From positions 124,001 to 188,000 of the forward strand of contig NZ_VAUA01000008.1 of NCBI RefSeq assembly GCF_005771405.1: a stretch of DNA of 64,000 nucleotides. Reading direction: 5' to 3'. Below the pieces are notes generated by a model, which saw only the letters and a program-made list of their open reading frames with translations, ran no database searches and was not told where the DNA came from. This stretch comes from Parasedimentitalea maritima. GTDB taxonomy: Bacteria; Pseudomonadota; Alphaproteobacteria; Rhodobacterales; Rhodobacteraceae. How positions within the stretch are numbered: the stretch's first letter is position 1; every line of letters starts with the position of its first letter. Shown piece after piece: positions 54,205-62,676 of this stretch. Made by a program: the position numbers and the translations under genes.

Positions 54205-54900
54205 TTAGTCCAAACATGATCCTGGCTCTATTTCCCGGACAGCCAGCGTCCAAGGTGATATCTTCGTGTCGTCGTCGTTCAGTAAAACTCTTGCAACGGC
54301 CATTGATTCTATAGCCTTCTGAATTCCTGCTTCATTCAGCGCTAATCCTCCTACATTTAGGTAGGTGCTCACCGCGTTGTCGGATGAACTTATCCCCCAT
54401 GAATTTATCTGAATTTCCCCACGCGCCCAACTTCGGTTTGCTGCGACCGCTAGTGGGATAAGTGCCCCAAGGTTGATATTTTTCTTGTTTGTAGTGATAT
54501 TTGCGGTAACTCTGACCCCAGCACCTACTCTCCGGACACCCCCTGGTTCATCGTCGCTCCCACAAGGTTGATTTGTGTAGACCATCGCGTATTGGGTAAC
54601 ACGGTATTTACCGGCTTCTGCGCTGGCTTTACCTGTTAGATAGGATAGTGACCCATCCTGATTTACCTTGTTGATGACTGTTTTAGCTTCAAACAAGGAC
54701 AACTCGTCGCGAATTTGCTCTTGGCTTAATTCCGACCAGCATCTTTCAGTTGATACGCAATTTCCCAGCCGATCCCTCCAAAGCTGAACAGGTTCAACCA
54801 ACAGAAGCTGCGTATTGTCGGAAGAAATAATGGGTGCTTGAGCGACTTCAGTGCAAGATGCGGTCATTAGGATGGCAAAATATAATGCTTTGTAGCGCAA
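54205..54900 (-). CDS. probable lipoprotein, first gene of exported-protease operon
   Basis: About 231 residues. A TTG start at 54900 has GGGAG about 8 bases upstream and gives a normal short signal (RYKALYFAILMTASC) with a lipobox-like MTASC; the longer GTG frame from 54951 places extra hydrophobic residues before it. The mature protein contains TGKASAEAGKYRVTQYAM, a segment GAGVRVTANITTNKK and a Cys near each end. I do not recognise a family. It heads the four-gene operon, so it may anchor the other exported proteins at the membrane. Confidence 0.7.
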   Translation of the reverse strand: MRYKALYFAILMTASCTEVAQAPIISSDNTQLLLVEPVQLWRDRLGNCVSTERCWSELSQEQIRDELSLFEAKTVINKVNQDGSLSYLTGKASAEAGKYRVTQYAMVYTNQPCGSDDEPGGVRRVGAGVRVTANITTNKKNINLGALIPLAVAANRSWARGEIQINSWGISSSDNAVSTYLNVGGLALNEAGIQKAIESMAVARVLLNDDDTKISPWTLAVREIEPGSCLD

Positions 54901-55101
54901 TTTGATGCTCCCGAAAATGAGGTAATTTATGAATGTTTTTACAACTATCACGGTTTTTTAGGAAAAAAGCTATTCTAATCATGAAATTTGTTCAAAAATT
55001 ATGGAATGCTACTTGTCCGATCCTGAATGATCATGAAGGTCCTCGCCATTCTGCTTCTTCATGTCAGTCTCGGTATTAAGGGGCATTCGGGAGCGCATTC
55101 G

Positions 55102-55215
55102 ATGTTGATCCATCTTCGTAGCCTGGCGACAACAACACAAAAGATACGGGCGGAAATCCAAATGAGAGACGAACCGGCCTGGGTTCTGGCAGAGCGTTTT
55201 GGCGTATCCTCGCAA
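55102..55215 (+). pseudogene. IS481-type transposase N-terminal remnant
   Basis: About 38 codons with LATTTQKIRAEIQMRDEPA then WVLAERFGVSSQ reproduce the N-terminal helix-turn-helix of IS481-family transposases (consensus like ...TTPKIRAEIQ..., LAERFGVS). The frame then loses similarity; the catalytic DDE part is missing. It marks past insertion-sequence activity just left of the recombinase. Confidence 0.65.
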
Positions 55216-55266
55216 AGACCTAGGTACACTCCGTCGGCATTTCGATATTGGTGCCCCACGTCAACT

Positions 55267-55848
55267 CTATACCGTCTTGTTTGAAGAAATCCCGTTCTGT
55301 TCCTTGCGGATCCTATAGACAGATGCGATCCCAATTTTGGTCAACTTCGCGATCTGGGTTGGGGATACCCCGGCTGTCAACAATTGGATGACGGCGCCGC
55401 GGTCGATTGTCCTTGGTTTACCTTTGTATTTCCCAGCGCTCTTGGCTTTCTTAATCCCTTCACGTTGGCGTTGACGGATTAGGTTGCGCTCAAATTCAGC
55501 GATGGCGCCGAGTACTTGCATCATCAATTTGCCGACGAAATCTTGTTTATCGCTGGAGAAGGTCAGGTTTTCTTTCAGGAAATGTACTGCCGCTCCTTTG
55601 TCCACCATCTCATCAACAATGCTGGTCAAGTCCGTAAGTGACCTGGCCAAACGATCAATACTGTAAACATGGATCTCGTCGCCAGGTTCGATCCTGCGCA
55701 ATAGATCTGCCAGTTCCGCACGTTCAGTCCTGCTACCGGCCGATACCTTTTCCTCATACATGTTTTTTGAGGAGATGTCATTTGGTAGTTCCTGACGGTC
55801 AGTGGATTGATCTTCCGATGAAACGCGCTTGTACCCAAGTTTTGCCAT
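55267..55848 (-). CDS. serine recombinase (resolvase/invertase)
   Basis: A 193-residue small serine recombinase from ATG 55848 (MAKLGYKRVSSEDQSTDRQ); nucleophile Ser10 lies in RVSSEDQ. Further conserved blocks are DEIHVYSIDRLARSLTDL, FLKENLTFSSD and GAIAEFERNLIRQRQREGI, then a C-terminal helix-turn-helix (SPTQIAKLTKIGIASVYRI). It is of the Tn3-resolvase/Hin type and probably acts at a nearby palindromic site. The frame runs to 55956, but the longer start lacks the conserved N-terminus. Confidence 0.9.
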   Translation of the reverse strand: MAKLGYKRVSSEDQSTDRQELPNDISSKNMYEEKVSAGSRTERAELADLLRRIEPGDEIHVYSIDRLARSLTDLTSIVDEMVDKGAAVHFLKENLTFSSDKQDFVGKLMMQVLGAIAEFERNLIRQRQREGIKKAKSAGKYKGKPRTIDRGAVIQLLTAGVSPTQIAKLTKIGIASVYRIRKEQNGISSNKTV

Positions 55849-56206
55849 TGATGCTCTTCTTTTTATCGTTTGACTCTTAAGGTATCTGATAATTGTTTCT
55901 ATCAGTTTTAAATGGACCCTAATGATAGGAATTCCCCGGATATGACCGGCTATCACAAGGGTGTACCCAAGAGAGAGGCGCCGGAACTGTTTGGGGCGGC
56001 GTAAGCTACGTGGTAGATAGCGTTAGCGGCAGCTCTCAGCTCAAAGCGGGCATGCCAATTGCTACACTCAGGGCGGACAGCTGTCATTTTCTGCAGTGTT
56101 CTCCAATGTCGGCTTAAGGTTTAAAGACAGGTTTCACACGTTTGAATTGAGTACACATGTTGATGAACTCCTGCTAATCTGGAGAAACCTTCAGAAAGTA
56201 GACAAA
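55849..56206. other. gene-free stretch between recombinase and OLD nuclease genes
   Basis: About 360 bases between divergent genes. It holds the palindrome CTGATA-N8-TATCAG (listed separately) and a sequence around 56,040-56,090 with AAAGCGGGCATGCCAATTG that resembles a common alphaproteobacterial intergenic remnant. No gene is supported. Confidence 0.5.
55886..55905. promoter_or_regulatory. palindrome upstream of serine recombinase
   Basis: CTGATA at 55,886-55,891 and TATCAG at 55,900-55,905 form a perfect 6-bp inverted repeat with an 8-base spacer, 38 bases upstream of the recombinase start. Resolvases often bind and cut sites beside their own gene, so this may be part of a res/crossover site. 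Confidence 0.4.
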
Positions 56207-58225
56207 ATGCATATTGAACAAGTACATATTGAGAATTTTCGTCTCTTGAAAAAAAGCACGTTAGATTTACGAACAAGCACGACCTTACTGGTAGGCAAGA
56301 ACAACACAGGAAAAACATCCTTTGCGGTTTTACTGGAAAAGTTTTTGACCAAAGCGGATTTTCACTTCGATGACTTTTCACTCAGCGTGCGAGATTCCTT
56401 ACTGTCTATCGAAACGGGTACAAACGTCGATGAGTTGAGCATTCGTCTCTTGCTAAAGATCAAGTACGACGAGAAGGATGACATTAGTGTTCTTTCCAAC
56501 TTCATGTTGGATCTGGATGATACGCGGCGACACACAAATGTTCTTTTGGAGTGTGAAATTGATCGAGAAAAATTGGTGCGTGATCAACCCGAGAGCGGGC
56601 AGAAACGAAAAAAATTCTTCGAAAACTCTTTGAAATCGTATCTGAAGACAAAGATCTATGCCTTCGATGACTATGGGTATGATGCTGAATCTTCAGGAGC
56701 TTATTACCTCAAGGAGCGCAACCAGCTTCAAGAAAAAATGCCAGAGGAGCTCAGGAAGTTACTACACTTTCAGGTCATCCATGCTCGGCGCAATGTGGCC
56801 AGCTCAGAAGAAAGTAGTAAAGGCTCAAATCCTCTCGCATCTATATCTACTCAATTCTTAAAAAAGAAAAACAACACAAGTGACAATTCGAATTTGACCG
56901 AAACGGATAAGGAAGAAACATTAAACGAAATCGAAGAACTGCTGAGAAAGACTGACGTCAGCCTGGATGATGAATATTCAGCGATATTTGGTGAATTTCT
57001 ACAAAATGCAGGCAAGTTCCTTAATTTGAGCCAGCTCAAGGTAATGTCTAACTTGCAATCGCAGACGCTGATCGAGAACTCGTCCAAAATTGTTTATGGT
57101 GATGATGAGAACACGCTGCCGGAAAATCATAATGGCCTCGGCTACCTCAATATCTTGTACCTTCTTCTTAAAATTGAAATGGTCAGGGAAGAGTTTGAAG
57201 CGCGTCAAGCGACACTAAATATTCTAATCATTGAAGAGCCTGAAGCTCACACGCACCCTCAAATGCAATACGTTTTTGCAAGTCGAATCAAAGAGTTAAT
57301 TGATAAACTTCCGCGACTACAAGCAGTCCTTACTACACACTCTTCGCACATTGTTTCAAAGTCGGCTTTTGAAGATATTAGGTATCTATCGAAAGTAACC
57401 AATCAAAAAAATGTGGAAATCAAGAATTTCCATACCGAGCTTAGCGAGAAGTTTGCAGACCTTCATGGTGAAACTGAAGGGCCATTGCTGTTCAAATTCT
57501 TATCGCAGTATTTAAGCATCCAATCATCTGAATTGTTTTTCGCAGACAAGGCTATTTTCATTGAGGGCACAACAGAACGAATGTTGTTGCCTCTTTTCAT
57601 GAGTAAACATGACAGAGGTTTAGCTGGAGAAATGCCTCTTTCCTCACAGAATATTAGCGTCTTGGAAGTTGGAGCCAACGCTAAGGCCTTCGCGCCGTTT
57701 TTGGATTTTTTGGGAATAAAGAGCCTAATAATCACTGATATTGATACGACCGTTAAGAATGAGAACAAAAAGTGGGAAGCTTCCAAGGTTGAAAACGGAA
57801 CCAGGACATCGAACGCGTCGCTGACATTCTTTTTCGATGCTCCTGATCCACTGGAAGAAGCCAAATTTTCGACATGGATAGAGCGGTTAAAATCGCACAA
57901 ACTTAATGTTCGAGACACGTTCAAGAATGTTCGCGTTGCCTATCAATCTAAGGAAGGGGATTATCATGCCAGAAGCTTTGAGGACGCATTTATTGCCTTA
58001 AACCTATCTGAGATCGCCTTAAGAAAGGAGAGTGTCCAGGGATTAAAAAATAGATCCAAATTGGACACTTCGGAAACTGTCGACTTCTACAAGTTGACGA
58101 ACGAAGTGATTGATAAGAAATCTGACTTTGCATCTTCTATCTTGTTTGAAGCGTTAGCTAATGATCATTCGTGGTGCGTACCTTCATATATTTCGGAGGG
58201 CTTAAAATGGCTTCACCAAGACTAG
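56207..58225 (+). CDS. class 2 OLD-family ATPase/nuclease (GajA-like)
   Basis: A 672-residue protein from ATG 56207 (MHIEQVHIENFRLLKK); the longer frame from 56096 lacks family similarity. The N-terminal half is an ABC-type ATPase: Walker A GKNNTGKTS at 30-38, Walker B LIIEEPEAHTHPQMQ near 335-350 and TTHSSHIVSKS. A TOPRIM nuclease domain follows (ADKAIFIEGTTERMLLP near 450; SLIITDIDTTV near 505). A UvrD-like helicase gene overlaps its 3' end by 19 bases. This tandem defines class 2 OLD and the Gabija antiphage system; GajA is somewhat shorter, so Gabija-like is the safer label. Confidence 0.88.
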   Translation: MHIEQVHIENFRLLKKSTLDLRTSTTLLVGKNNTGKTSFAVLLEKFLTKADFHFDDFSLSVRDSLLSIETGTNVDELSIRLLLKIKYDEKDDISVLSNFMLDLDDTRRHTNVLLECEIDREKLVRDQPESGQKRKKFFENSLKSYLKTKIYAFDDYGYDAESSGAYYLKERNQLQEKMPEELRKLLHFQVIHARRNVASSEESSKGSNPLASISTQFLKKKNNTSDNSNLTETDKEETLNEIEELLRKTDVSLDDEYSAIFGEFLQNAGKFLNLSQLKVMSNLQSQTLIENSSKIVYGDDENTLPENHNGLGYLNILYLLLKIEMVREEFEARQATLNILIIEEPEAHTHPQMQYVFASRIKELIDKLPRLQAVLTTHSSHIVSKSAFEDIRYLSKVTNQKNVEIKNFHTELSEKFADLHGETEGPLLFKFLSQYLSIQSSELFFADKAIFIEGTTERMLLPLFMSKHDRGLAGEMPLSSQNISVLEVGANAKAFAPFLDFLGIKSLIITDIDTTVKNENKKWEASKVENGTRTSNASLTFFFDAPDPLEEAKFSTWIERLKSHKLNVRDTFKNVRVAYQSKEGDYHARSFEDAFIALNLSEIALRKESVQGLKNRSKLDTSETVDFYKLTNEVIDKKSDFASSILFEALANDHSWCVPSYISEGLKWLHQD

Positions 58226-59772
58226 AACCGCTCGAGGAAATTCTTGCTCATATTGAGCGCTTCGAAAATTTTGTTCTTCAAGGCGGTGCGGGAAGTGGCA
58301 AGACAGAAACCCTAAAGCAAGTAGTTCAGAAGTTAACAGACGGTTCATCGCCCAAGCGGGTGGTTTGTATCACCCATACCAACAAAGCAGCAGATGAGAT
58401 ATCTGAACGAATTTCTGGGAACGCTGAGGTGTCGACGATTCACGCCTTCTTAGGAGCGTTAATTCGCCCATATAAGGCTAACATTAAGGCGGCACTTCCC
58501 GAGCTTTTCACTTTACCTCATTTTGAGAGGTTGGGAGAAAGTGAGGAAGGCGATACACCCAAGGATAAGGCCAAAAGCGAACATGAGCGCTTCAAGAAAG
58601 CACATGAGAAGTTGGAAAGCCGACGTCAAACTGTTCAGGAGCTGAAGACTGAAAAAGTCGTCGGGACGCGAGTTTATGATAAAGCCCCGGATGTATACAT
58701 TGCGCCTCATAACCAATTGGTCGACCAGGTAAACAGCAAGATCAAGGAAGTGCTCCAATTAGTCGAAGCCAATTCCATTAAATACAATGAAACAGCCTTC
58801 AACAGTTTTAAAGATCCTTCATTTGGGCATGATGGTTTGATCGAAATCGCAAGCTTGCTGATCCAGCGTCATGCAAACTTGAGGAAGATTTTATCTGACA
58901 AATTTGACTGTATCTTTATCGATGAGTATCAGGATACGCACCGTGACGTTGTAAAATCTTTGGTACAAGCAAGCTCAGGTAACGACTTAACTCTGGGTCT
59001 ATTTGGAGACTCCGAACAGGCGATCTATAGCGATGGTATCGGCGATGTTGAATGTTACATAGCCAACAAAGACTTTGTCCTTGTTCAAAAACAGGATAAT
59101 TTCCGCTGTTCTCCTCAAGTCATTGAGGTCGCAAACTCCTTTCGTTGCGATGGCTTGAAACAAAAAGTCGCATTGAAGTTTTTAGATGATAAAAGTTTTG
59201 AAGCGCTTTCCAGTAGGGAAGGCAGCGCTAAGTTGTATTTTGCGATGGCTCCCGAAAAAGTACCGATGGAGGGGGAAAGCAAGACAGAAACAAACAGTCG
59301 ACATAAGGCCGAATGCGCTGAGTTACGTGATAGGCTAGTTGACACGGTTGTTCAGAAACATCCGACTTTTACCCAACTCAAGCTAACCAATAAATCAATC
59401 GCTTCGGATGTTGGTTTTGGCACTTTGTGGGAAGTCTTCGATGCGAATTACCAAAGCCCGAGAGAGGAAATAAAGAGGACGTTAAAGAGGCTTCAATTTG
59501 AACAGCTCTTTGAAATTATTGATCTTCATGAAGCTTTGCCGGGTGATAGGCGAGCATACAACCGACTGATTGGGATTATTAACCGCTCGGGTACAAATAT
59601 TAAGACAACAGCAGATAAATCTGATGTTTCGCGTGATTTATTGCGGCTGAGGGACCTAAGGGCAACGGCATATGAAACCATTGAGTTCGCTATTGGACGA
59701 GGTTTCATTTCAAAGTCCGACAGTCATGGGTCGTTTCTGATCAAGACCGACGAATTTTTTGAAAGACTTTGA
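58207..59772 (+). CDS. UvrD-like helicase, N-terminal part (frame-split)
   Basis: From ATG 58207, after CGGAGGG, 521 residues to a TGA at 59770. It has superfamily 1 helicase motifs Q/I GGAGSGKTE (26-34), Ia CITHTNKAADEI, II CIFIDEYQDTHRD (near 236), III LGLFGDSEQAIY and IV QDNFRCSPQVIEVANS. Motifs V and VI are missing; they are encoded in the next frame (59759-60289), so the enzyme is split by a one-base frame change at GAATTTTTTGAA. With one T fewer in that tract the two parts join into a ~693-residue helicase. It is the partner of the OLD nuclease (GajB-like). Confidence 0.85.
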   Translation: MASPRLEPLEEILAHIERFENFVLQGGAGSGKTETLKQVVQKLTDGSSPKRVVCITHTNKAADEISERISGNAEVSTIHAFLGALIRPYKANIKAALPELFTLPHFERLGESEEGDTPKDKAKSEHERFKKAHEKLESRRQTVQELKTEKVVGTRVYDKAPDVYIAPHNQLVDQVNSKIKEVLQLVEANSIKYNETAFNSFKDPSFGHDGLIEIASLLIQRHANLRKILSDKFDCIFIDEYQDTHRDVVKSLVQASSGNDLTLGLFGDSEQAIYSDGIGDVECYIANKDFVLVQKQDNFRCSPQVIEVANSFRCDGLKQKVALKFLDDKSFEALSSREGSAKLYFAMAPEKVPMEGESKTETNSRHKAECAELRDRLVDTVVQKHPTFTQLKLTNKSIASDVGFGTLWEVFDANYQSPREEIKRTLKRLQFEQLFEIIDLHEALPGDRRAYNRLIGIINRSGTNIKTTADKSDVSRDLLRLRDLRATAYETIEFAIGRGFISKSDSHGSFLIKTDEFFERL

Positions 59773-60289
59773 AGCCGACGATTGTATCCAAGCATTTCGG
59801 CAGCTTTACAATGATGGCGCAAATACCAAGACTCGCATGCTTAGGAAGCTAAACACTGAAGCCAAGGATCATATTGACGAAACCATTGTGGAGGAAAGTT
59901 TTGACACTTTGAAGCGAAAGCTGAAAAAGTACATTTTCCTGACACGCCTGTTTTCCTCGGATTTGAAACTTTCGGAGGTTCTGTCGTTTTATGAGTATGA
60001 AGAGACGGACGGCATTTTCGCTACGATGCACAAAACGAAAGGGACAGGAATTGATGATGTATTAGTTGTTTGTGATGAATACGGATGGGTTTCAGAATAC
60101 GATTTCTTAAGCTGTTTCACAGGTCAAAAACCTCAATCTAAACGCGAAGTGCAATCTCGAAAGCTTCTTTATGTCGCTTGCTCCCGAACCAAATCAAATC
60201 TTGCCTTCGTTCGGCTTGTTTCATGTGATGAAGAGCTCAAATATTTGAAAATTGTATTCGGCGACAATGAGGAGATCGTTTTTCCATAG
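59759..60289 (+). CDS. UvrD-like helicase, C-terminal part (frame-split)
   Basis: The frame continues the upstream helicase after a +1 change in a T6 tract. It encodes motif V-like IFATMHKTKGTGIDDVLVV and motif VI KLLYVACSRTKSNLAFV, without which the first part could not work as a helicase. The nominal TTG start at 59759 has no good ribosome-binding site, arguing against separate translation. A sequencing or assembly error, a disabling mutation, or programmed frameshifting are the three explanations; the sequence alone does not decide. Confidence 0.8.
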   Translation: MKDFEADDCIQAFRQLYNDGANTKTRMLRKLNTEAKDHIDETIVEESFDTLKRKLKKYIFLTRLFSSDLKLSEVLSFYEYEETDGIFATMHKTKGTGIDDVLVVCDEYGWVSEYDFLSCFTGQKPQSKREVQSRKLLYVACSRTKSNLAFVRLVSCDEELKYLKIVFGDNEEIVFP

Positions 60290-60428
60290 TGAGTACAAAC
60301 CATTACTCAAGTATGGTCCAAAATCCCCCAAAGCTGTCGTTGGAGTTGTGGGGAAAAGGGTGGCAGTTTTGCCTATCTTCGTTTGATTTGATCAACTTCA
60401 CCCAATTCCAGTATTCTATTGTTCCCGG

Positions 60429-61772
60429 CTAGGCATGTCCCATCTCATTATGACGCTCATCGATTAGTTGCTTGACCAGTTCAGACAGGATCCGGATCGA
60501 TCTGTGTCGAGGGAAAGTGCTTTCCAGATAGTCAATATCGCCTGAGGTTAGATCAAGAAAGCGTCGGTCTACGCCCAGTTTGTTGGCATAATCGTTGATA
60601 ATTGACGTAATAAGTGTCCTGACTTGATGTTGCTCTGGGGCTTCAATGGAATACACGGTGCACCGTGATAATAGAGGGGTAGGGATGCTATCCAGAGTAT
60701 TGGCCGTGAAAATCCATGAAACACGACTTGCATTCACTTCACTAGCTAGGAATTTCTCATACCAGTGCGAGTTTTCAGATGGCTCGAGCAAGGGAAGAAG
60801 AGCGCTGTGAAGGTCACCGTTTTGGGATCTGTCTGCCTTGTCGATTTCATCAATCACCATCAGAGGGTTGATCATTTGCCCATCTGCAATTGCTGCTGTG
60901 ACGCAACTTGGCGTTGCGCTTGACCAACCCGCCGACACTCCAAAAACATTCGAATCTCGCATACCGGCAACGTTGAGAGTTGACATGTGAACACCGAGAA
61001 CTTGGCCAATATGCTGGAGCAATTGGGATTTACCAATGCCCGGTGGCCCAACCAAGATTGTTGGTCGAAGTTGAACCGAGTCCTGGCCAAAGTTCCAGCG
61101 ACGAAGCAGCTGTGATGCGAACCCCATGATCGCAAGTTTCGCATTTGGAAAGGTGTTCTTAAGTTCCTCAAGTTCCTCAATCTGACTAATGCCATGGAGC
61201 TTAGCGACTTCCAAAGGCTTGAAGATGCGTTTGATGCGAGTGTTTAGTTCCTTTTTTACAGTGCGCTCGAGTTCATCTTCAGATTTCTTCAGATAGAACT
61301 CAAACTTCAGATCTGATACAGTCGGATCATCCGTGATGACTGTTTTCCCGAGCAAGGCGGCCTCACGTTCTGCAAGGATCTTCTTTAGAAACGACAATGG
61401 TGTCTTCCGGATCAATTGCCGCCAGGTTCGGCGCCAAGATAGCGGGCTACCCGTTGCAGCGATAACAAATCCGAGGTTGGACGCCATTTGTTCATTATCA
61501 CCGGCTAAGTGAGATTTCTCGAACTGTACCCAAGGGTCCAGATCTGTTTTGGATCGAAAAGCTTGTGCCAAAGTTTCCAAGTCACATGTATCCAGAATTG
61601 CCGACCTGATCCATTCCAGATCGTGGTATTCTACTTGATCGAAAATGTCACTTAAGCGGATTTCATCGAACGGATCGCTCTCCGACCACAGCTCGATCAA
61701 TTCAACCCAACGTGGGTCTTTATTATTATCTGACGTGTCTGCGTTTGGTTTCGCGTCTTCTTGAACTGACAT
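60429..61772 (-). CDS. Lon-like AAA+ ATPase without protease domain
   Basis: A 447-residue AAA+ protein from ATG 61772 with GGAGGG upstream. The N-terminal ~200 residues are helical and charged. The ATPase has Walker A GPPGIGKS (242-249), Walker B LMVIDEID (304-311), FTANTLDSIPTPLLSR with sensor 1 and Arg370, and a C-terminal lid. The core is closest in style to Lon/ClpX-class ATPases, but no Lon Ser-Lys protease domain follows. It converges on the helicase gene. Its leader contains a tRNA-like sequence 25 bases upstream of its start. Function unknown; defence-island context suggests an antiviral or regulatory role. Confidence 0.82.
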   Translation of the reverse strand: MSVQEDAKPNADTSDNNKDPRWVELIELWSESDPFDEIRLSDIFDQVEYHDLEWIRSAILDTCDLETLAQAFRSKTDLDPWVQFEKSHLAGDNEQMASNLGFVIAATGSPLSWRRTWRQLIRKTPLSFLKKILAEREAALLGKTVITDDPTVSDLKFEFYLKKSEDELERTVKKELNTRIKRIFKPLEVAKLHGISQIEELEELKNTFPNAKLAIMGFASQLLRRWNFGQDSVQLRPTILVGPPGIGKSQLLQHIGQVLGVHMSTLNVAGMRDSNVFGVSAGWSSATPSCVTAAIADGQMINPLMVIDEIDKADRSQNGDLHSALLPLLEPSENSHWYEKFLASEVNASRVSWIFTANTLDSIPTPLLSRCTVYSIEAPEQHQVRTLITSIINDYANKLGVDRRFLDLTSGDIDYLESTFPRHRSIRILSELVKQLIDERHNEMGHA

Positions 61773-61796
61773 TCAAGTTCCCTCCAGAGAAGTATA

Positions 61797-61892
61797 TGGT
61801 AGGAGGGCAGAGACTCGAACTCTGGTCCGTCACAGTAATCTGCTGCCGACGAAAAAGGGATTTAGACCCGACCACAGCCTCTGCGCCCTCCC
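61797..61892 (-). ncRNA. tRNA-like sequence with encoded CCA upstream of AAA+ gene
   Basis: On the minus strand, 96 nt begin GGGAGGG and end CCCTCCTACCA. The acceptor arm pairs (GGGAGGG / CCCTCCT, first pair G-U), the T arm is perfect (CAGAG, loop TTCGAGT, CTCTG), and CCA is encoded after an A discriminator. A long variable arm can form (CGTC...GACG enclosing CAG...CTG). The expected anticodon arm has only a 3-bp stem GGG/CCC with loop TCTAAAT, and the D arm is poor. C8 could also pair with the last T-stem G, giving an 8+4 instead of 7+5 acceptor branch, as in reported allo-tRNAs. It may be a noncanonical tRNA, a decoy or leader RNA, or a degenerate tRNA used for integration. Confidence 0.55.
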
Positions 61893-62391
61893 CAGAAATT
61901 TGGGGTCATATCTGCTTAGGTAGATATGCTTTCAGGCGCGATATGGGTGCGTGAGTTCATCATGGTTCATGTAATCCTTAGTTTTTCACTTTCTCCGTCA
62001 ACAAAGAAGATTACTTACTCCACAACCAGGTTAAATGGTGAAGCCAAGTTGCCGTATAAATTCACTTTTTGTAATTTCAGAGATGTCCTCTGGTGACATT
62101 GGTTTCCAACTAATAAAACGGACGCCGTGGGCCGTTCCACTGTTTCGTAGAAGTGAAGCGGGCATCTCAGATTAGAAATGCCTTTTGCGCGAACTCGACT
62201 GCAGCTGAACAAACGTAAACAACAACGCAAACCTCATGAAGTTGATGAAACCGAGATTGAGCAAATTTGATCATGGCAGCTATCCTAGATATGAGATCAT
62301 TGTATGCACTATGTGTATAATGCGCTGCTCTTGAAGTCAAGGTACTAAACGCATTATGTGTATGATGATTACTTGATACTGGAGAAAACTC
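61893..62391. other. gene-free stretch with paired operators
   Basis: About 500 bases between the tRNA-like sequence and the RHH gene. CCCCAGAAATTTGGGG at about 61,890-61,905 is a small palindrome next to the tRNA-like 5' end. Minus-strand frames at 62,015-62,230 and 62,167-62,430 overlap each other and lack recognisable features. Near the right end are two operator-like repeats, listed separately. Confidence 0.5.
62307..62367. promoter_or_regulatory. two operator-like repeats upstream of RHH gene
   Basis: CACTATGTGTATAATG (62,307-62,322) and CATTATGTGTATGATG (62,352-62,367) agree at 14 of 16 positions and are spaced 45 bases apart. Each is an imperfect inverted repeat of CATNAT around GTGT. 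They lie just before the ribbon-helix-helix gene, as expected for autoregulation by such a repressor. Confidence 0.6.
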
Positions 62392-62580
62392 TTGAAGAAG
62401 CTGAGTGATAAACCGCCTACCAGATTGCAACTGCTAATTACTGAAGAAGAGCTGGCAGATGTAACTTCTTACCTTCATGAACGGAAAATATACGGCAAGT
62501 CGAAAGCAATTCGCCATCTCATCAGGATTGGGCTCGACTGCGAGCACAAAGCTGGAAATTGGACGGGGAAAAGAGATTGA
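62392..62580 (+). CDS. ribbon-helix-helix (CopG-like) repressor
   Basis: A 62-residue protein with a TTG start at 62392 about 7 bases after GGAGAA. The short strand RLQLLITEEE, helix LADVTSYLHERK and KSKAIRHLIRIGL match the ribbon-helix-helix fold of CopG/Arc-type plasmid repressors. Two operator-like repeats lie directly upstream. The gene precedes a Rep protein, so it is a candidate copy-number or replication regulator of the element. Confidence 0.72.
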   Translation: MKKLSDKPPTRLQLLITEEELADVTSYLHERKIYGKSKAIRHLIRIGLDCEHKAGNWTGKRD

Positions 62581-62676
62581 GAGTGTAAAAAGGTCAGCTG
62601 TGGAAAATTCGTACACACTGAAGGAAACGGTGTACTTAAGGAGGGAGTAATGGGGGGACGACGTCAGAAATAGTTT

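Noticed and set aside
61797-61892. Calling the tRNA-like sequence a standard tRNA with CTA or TAA anticodon
   Set aside because: The anticodon stem has only three pairs, position 33 is not T in the best register, and the D arm cannot form properly.
62015-62430. Two overlapping minus-strand frames (71 and 87 codons)
   Set aside because: They overlap each other in different frames, cover operator repeats and have no recognised features.
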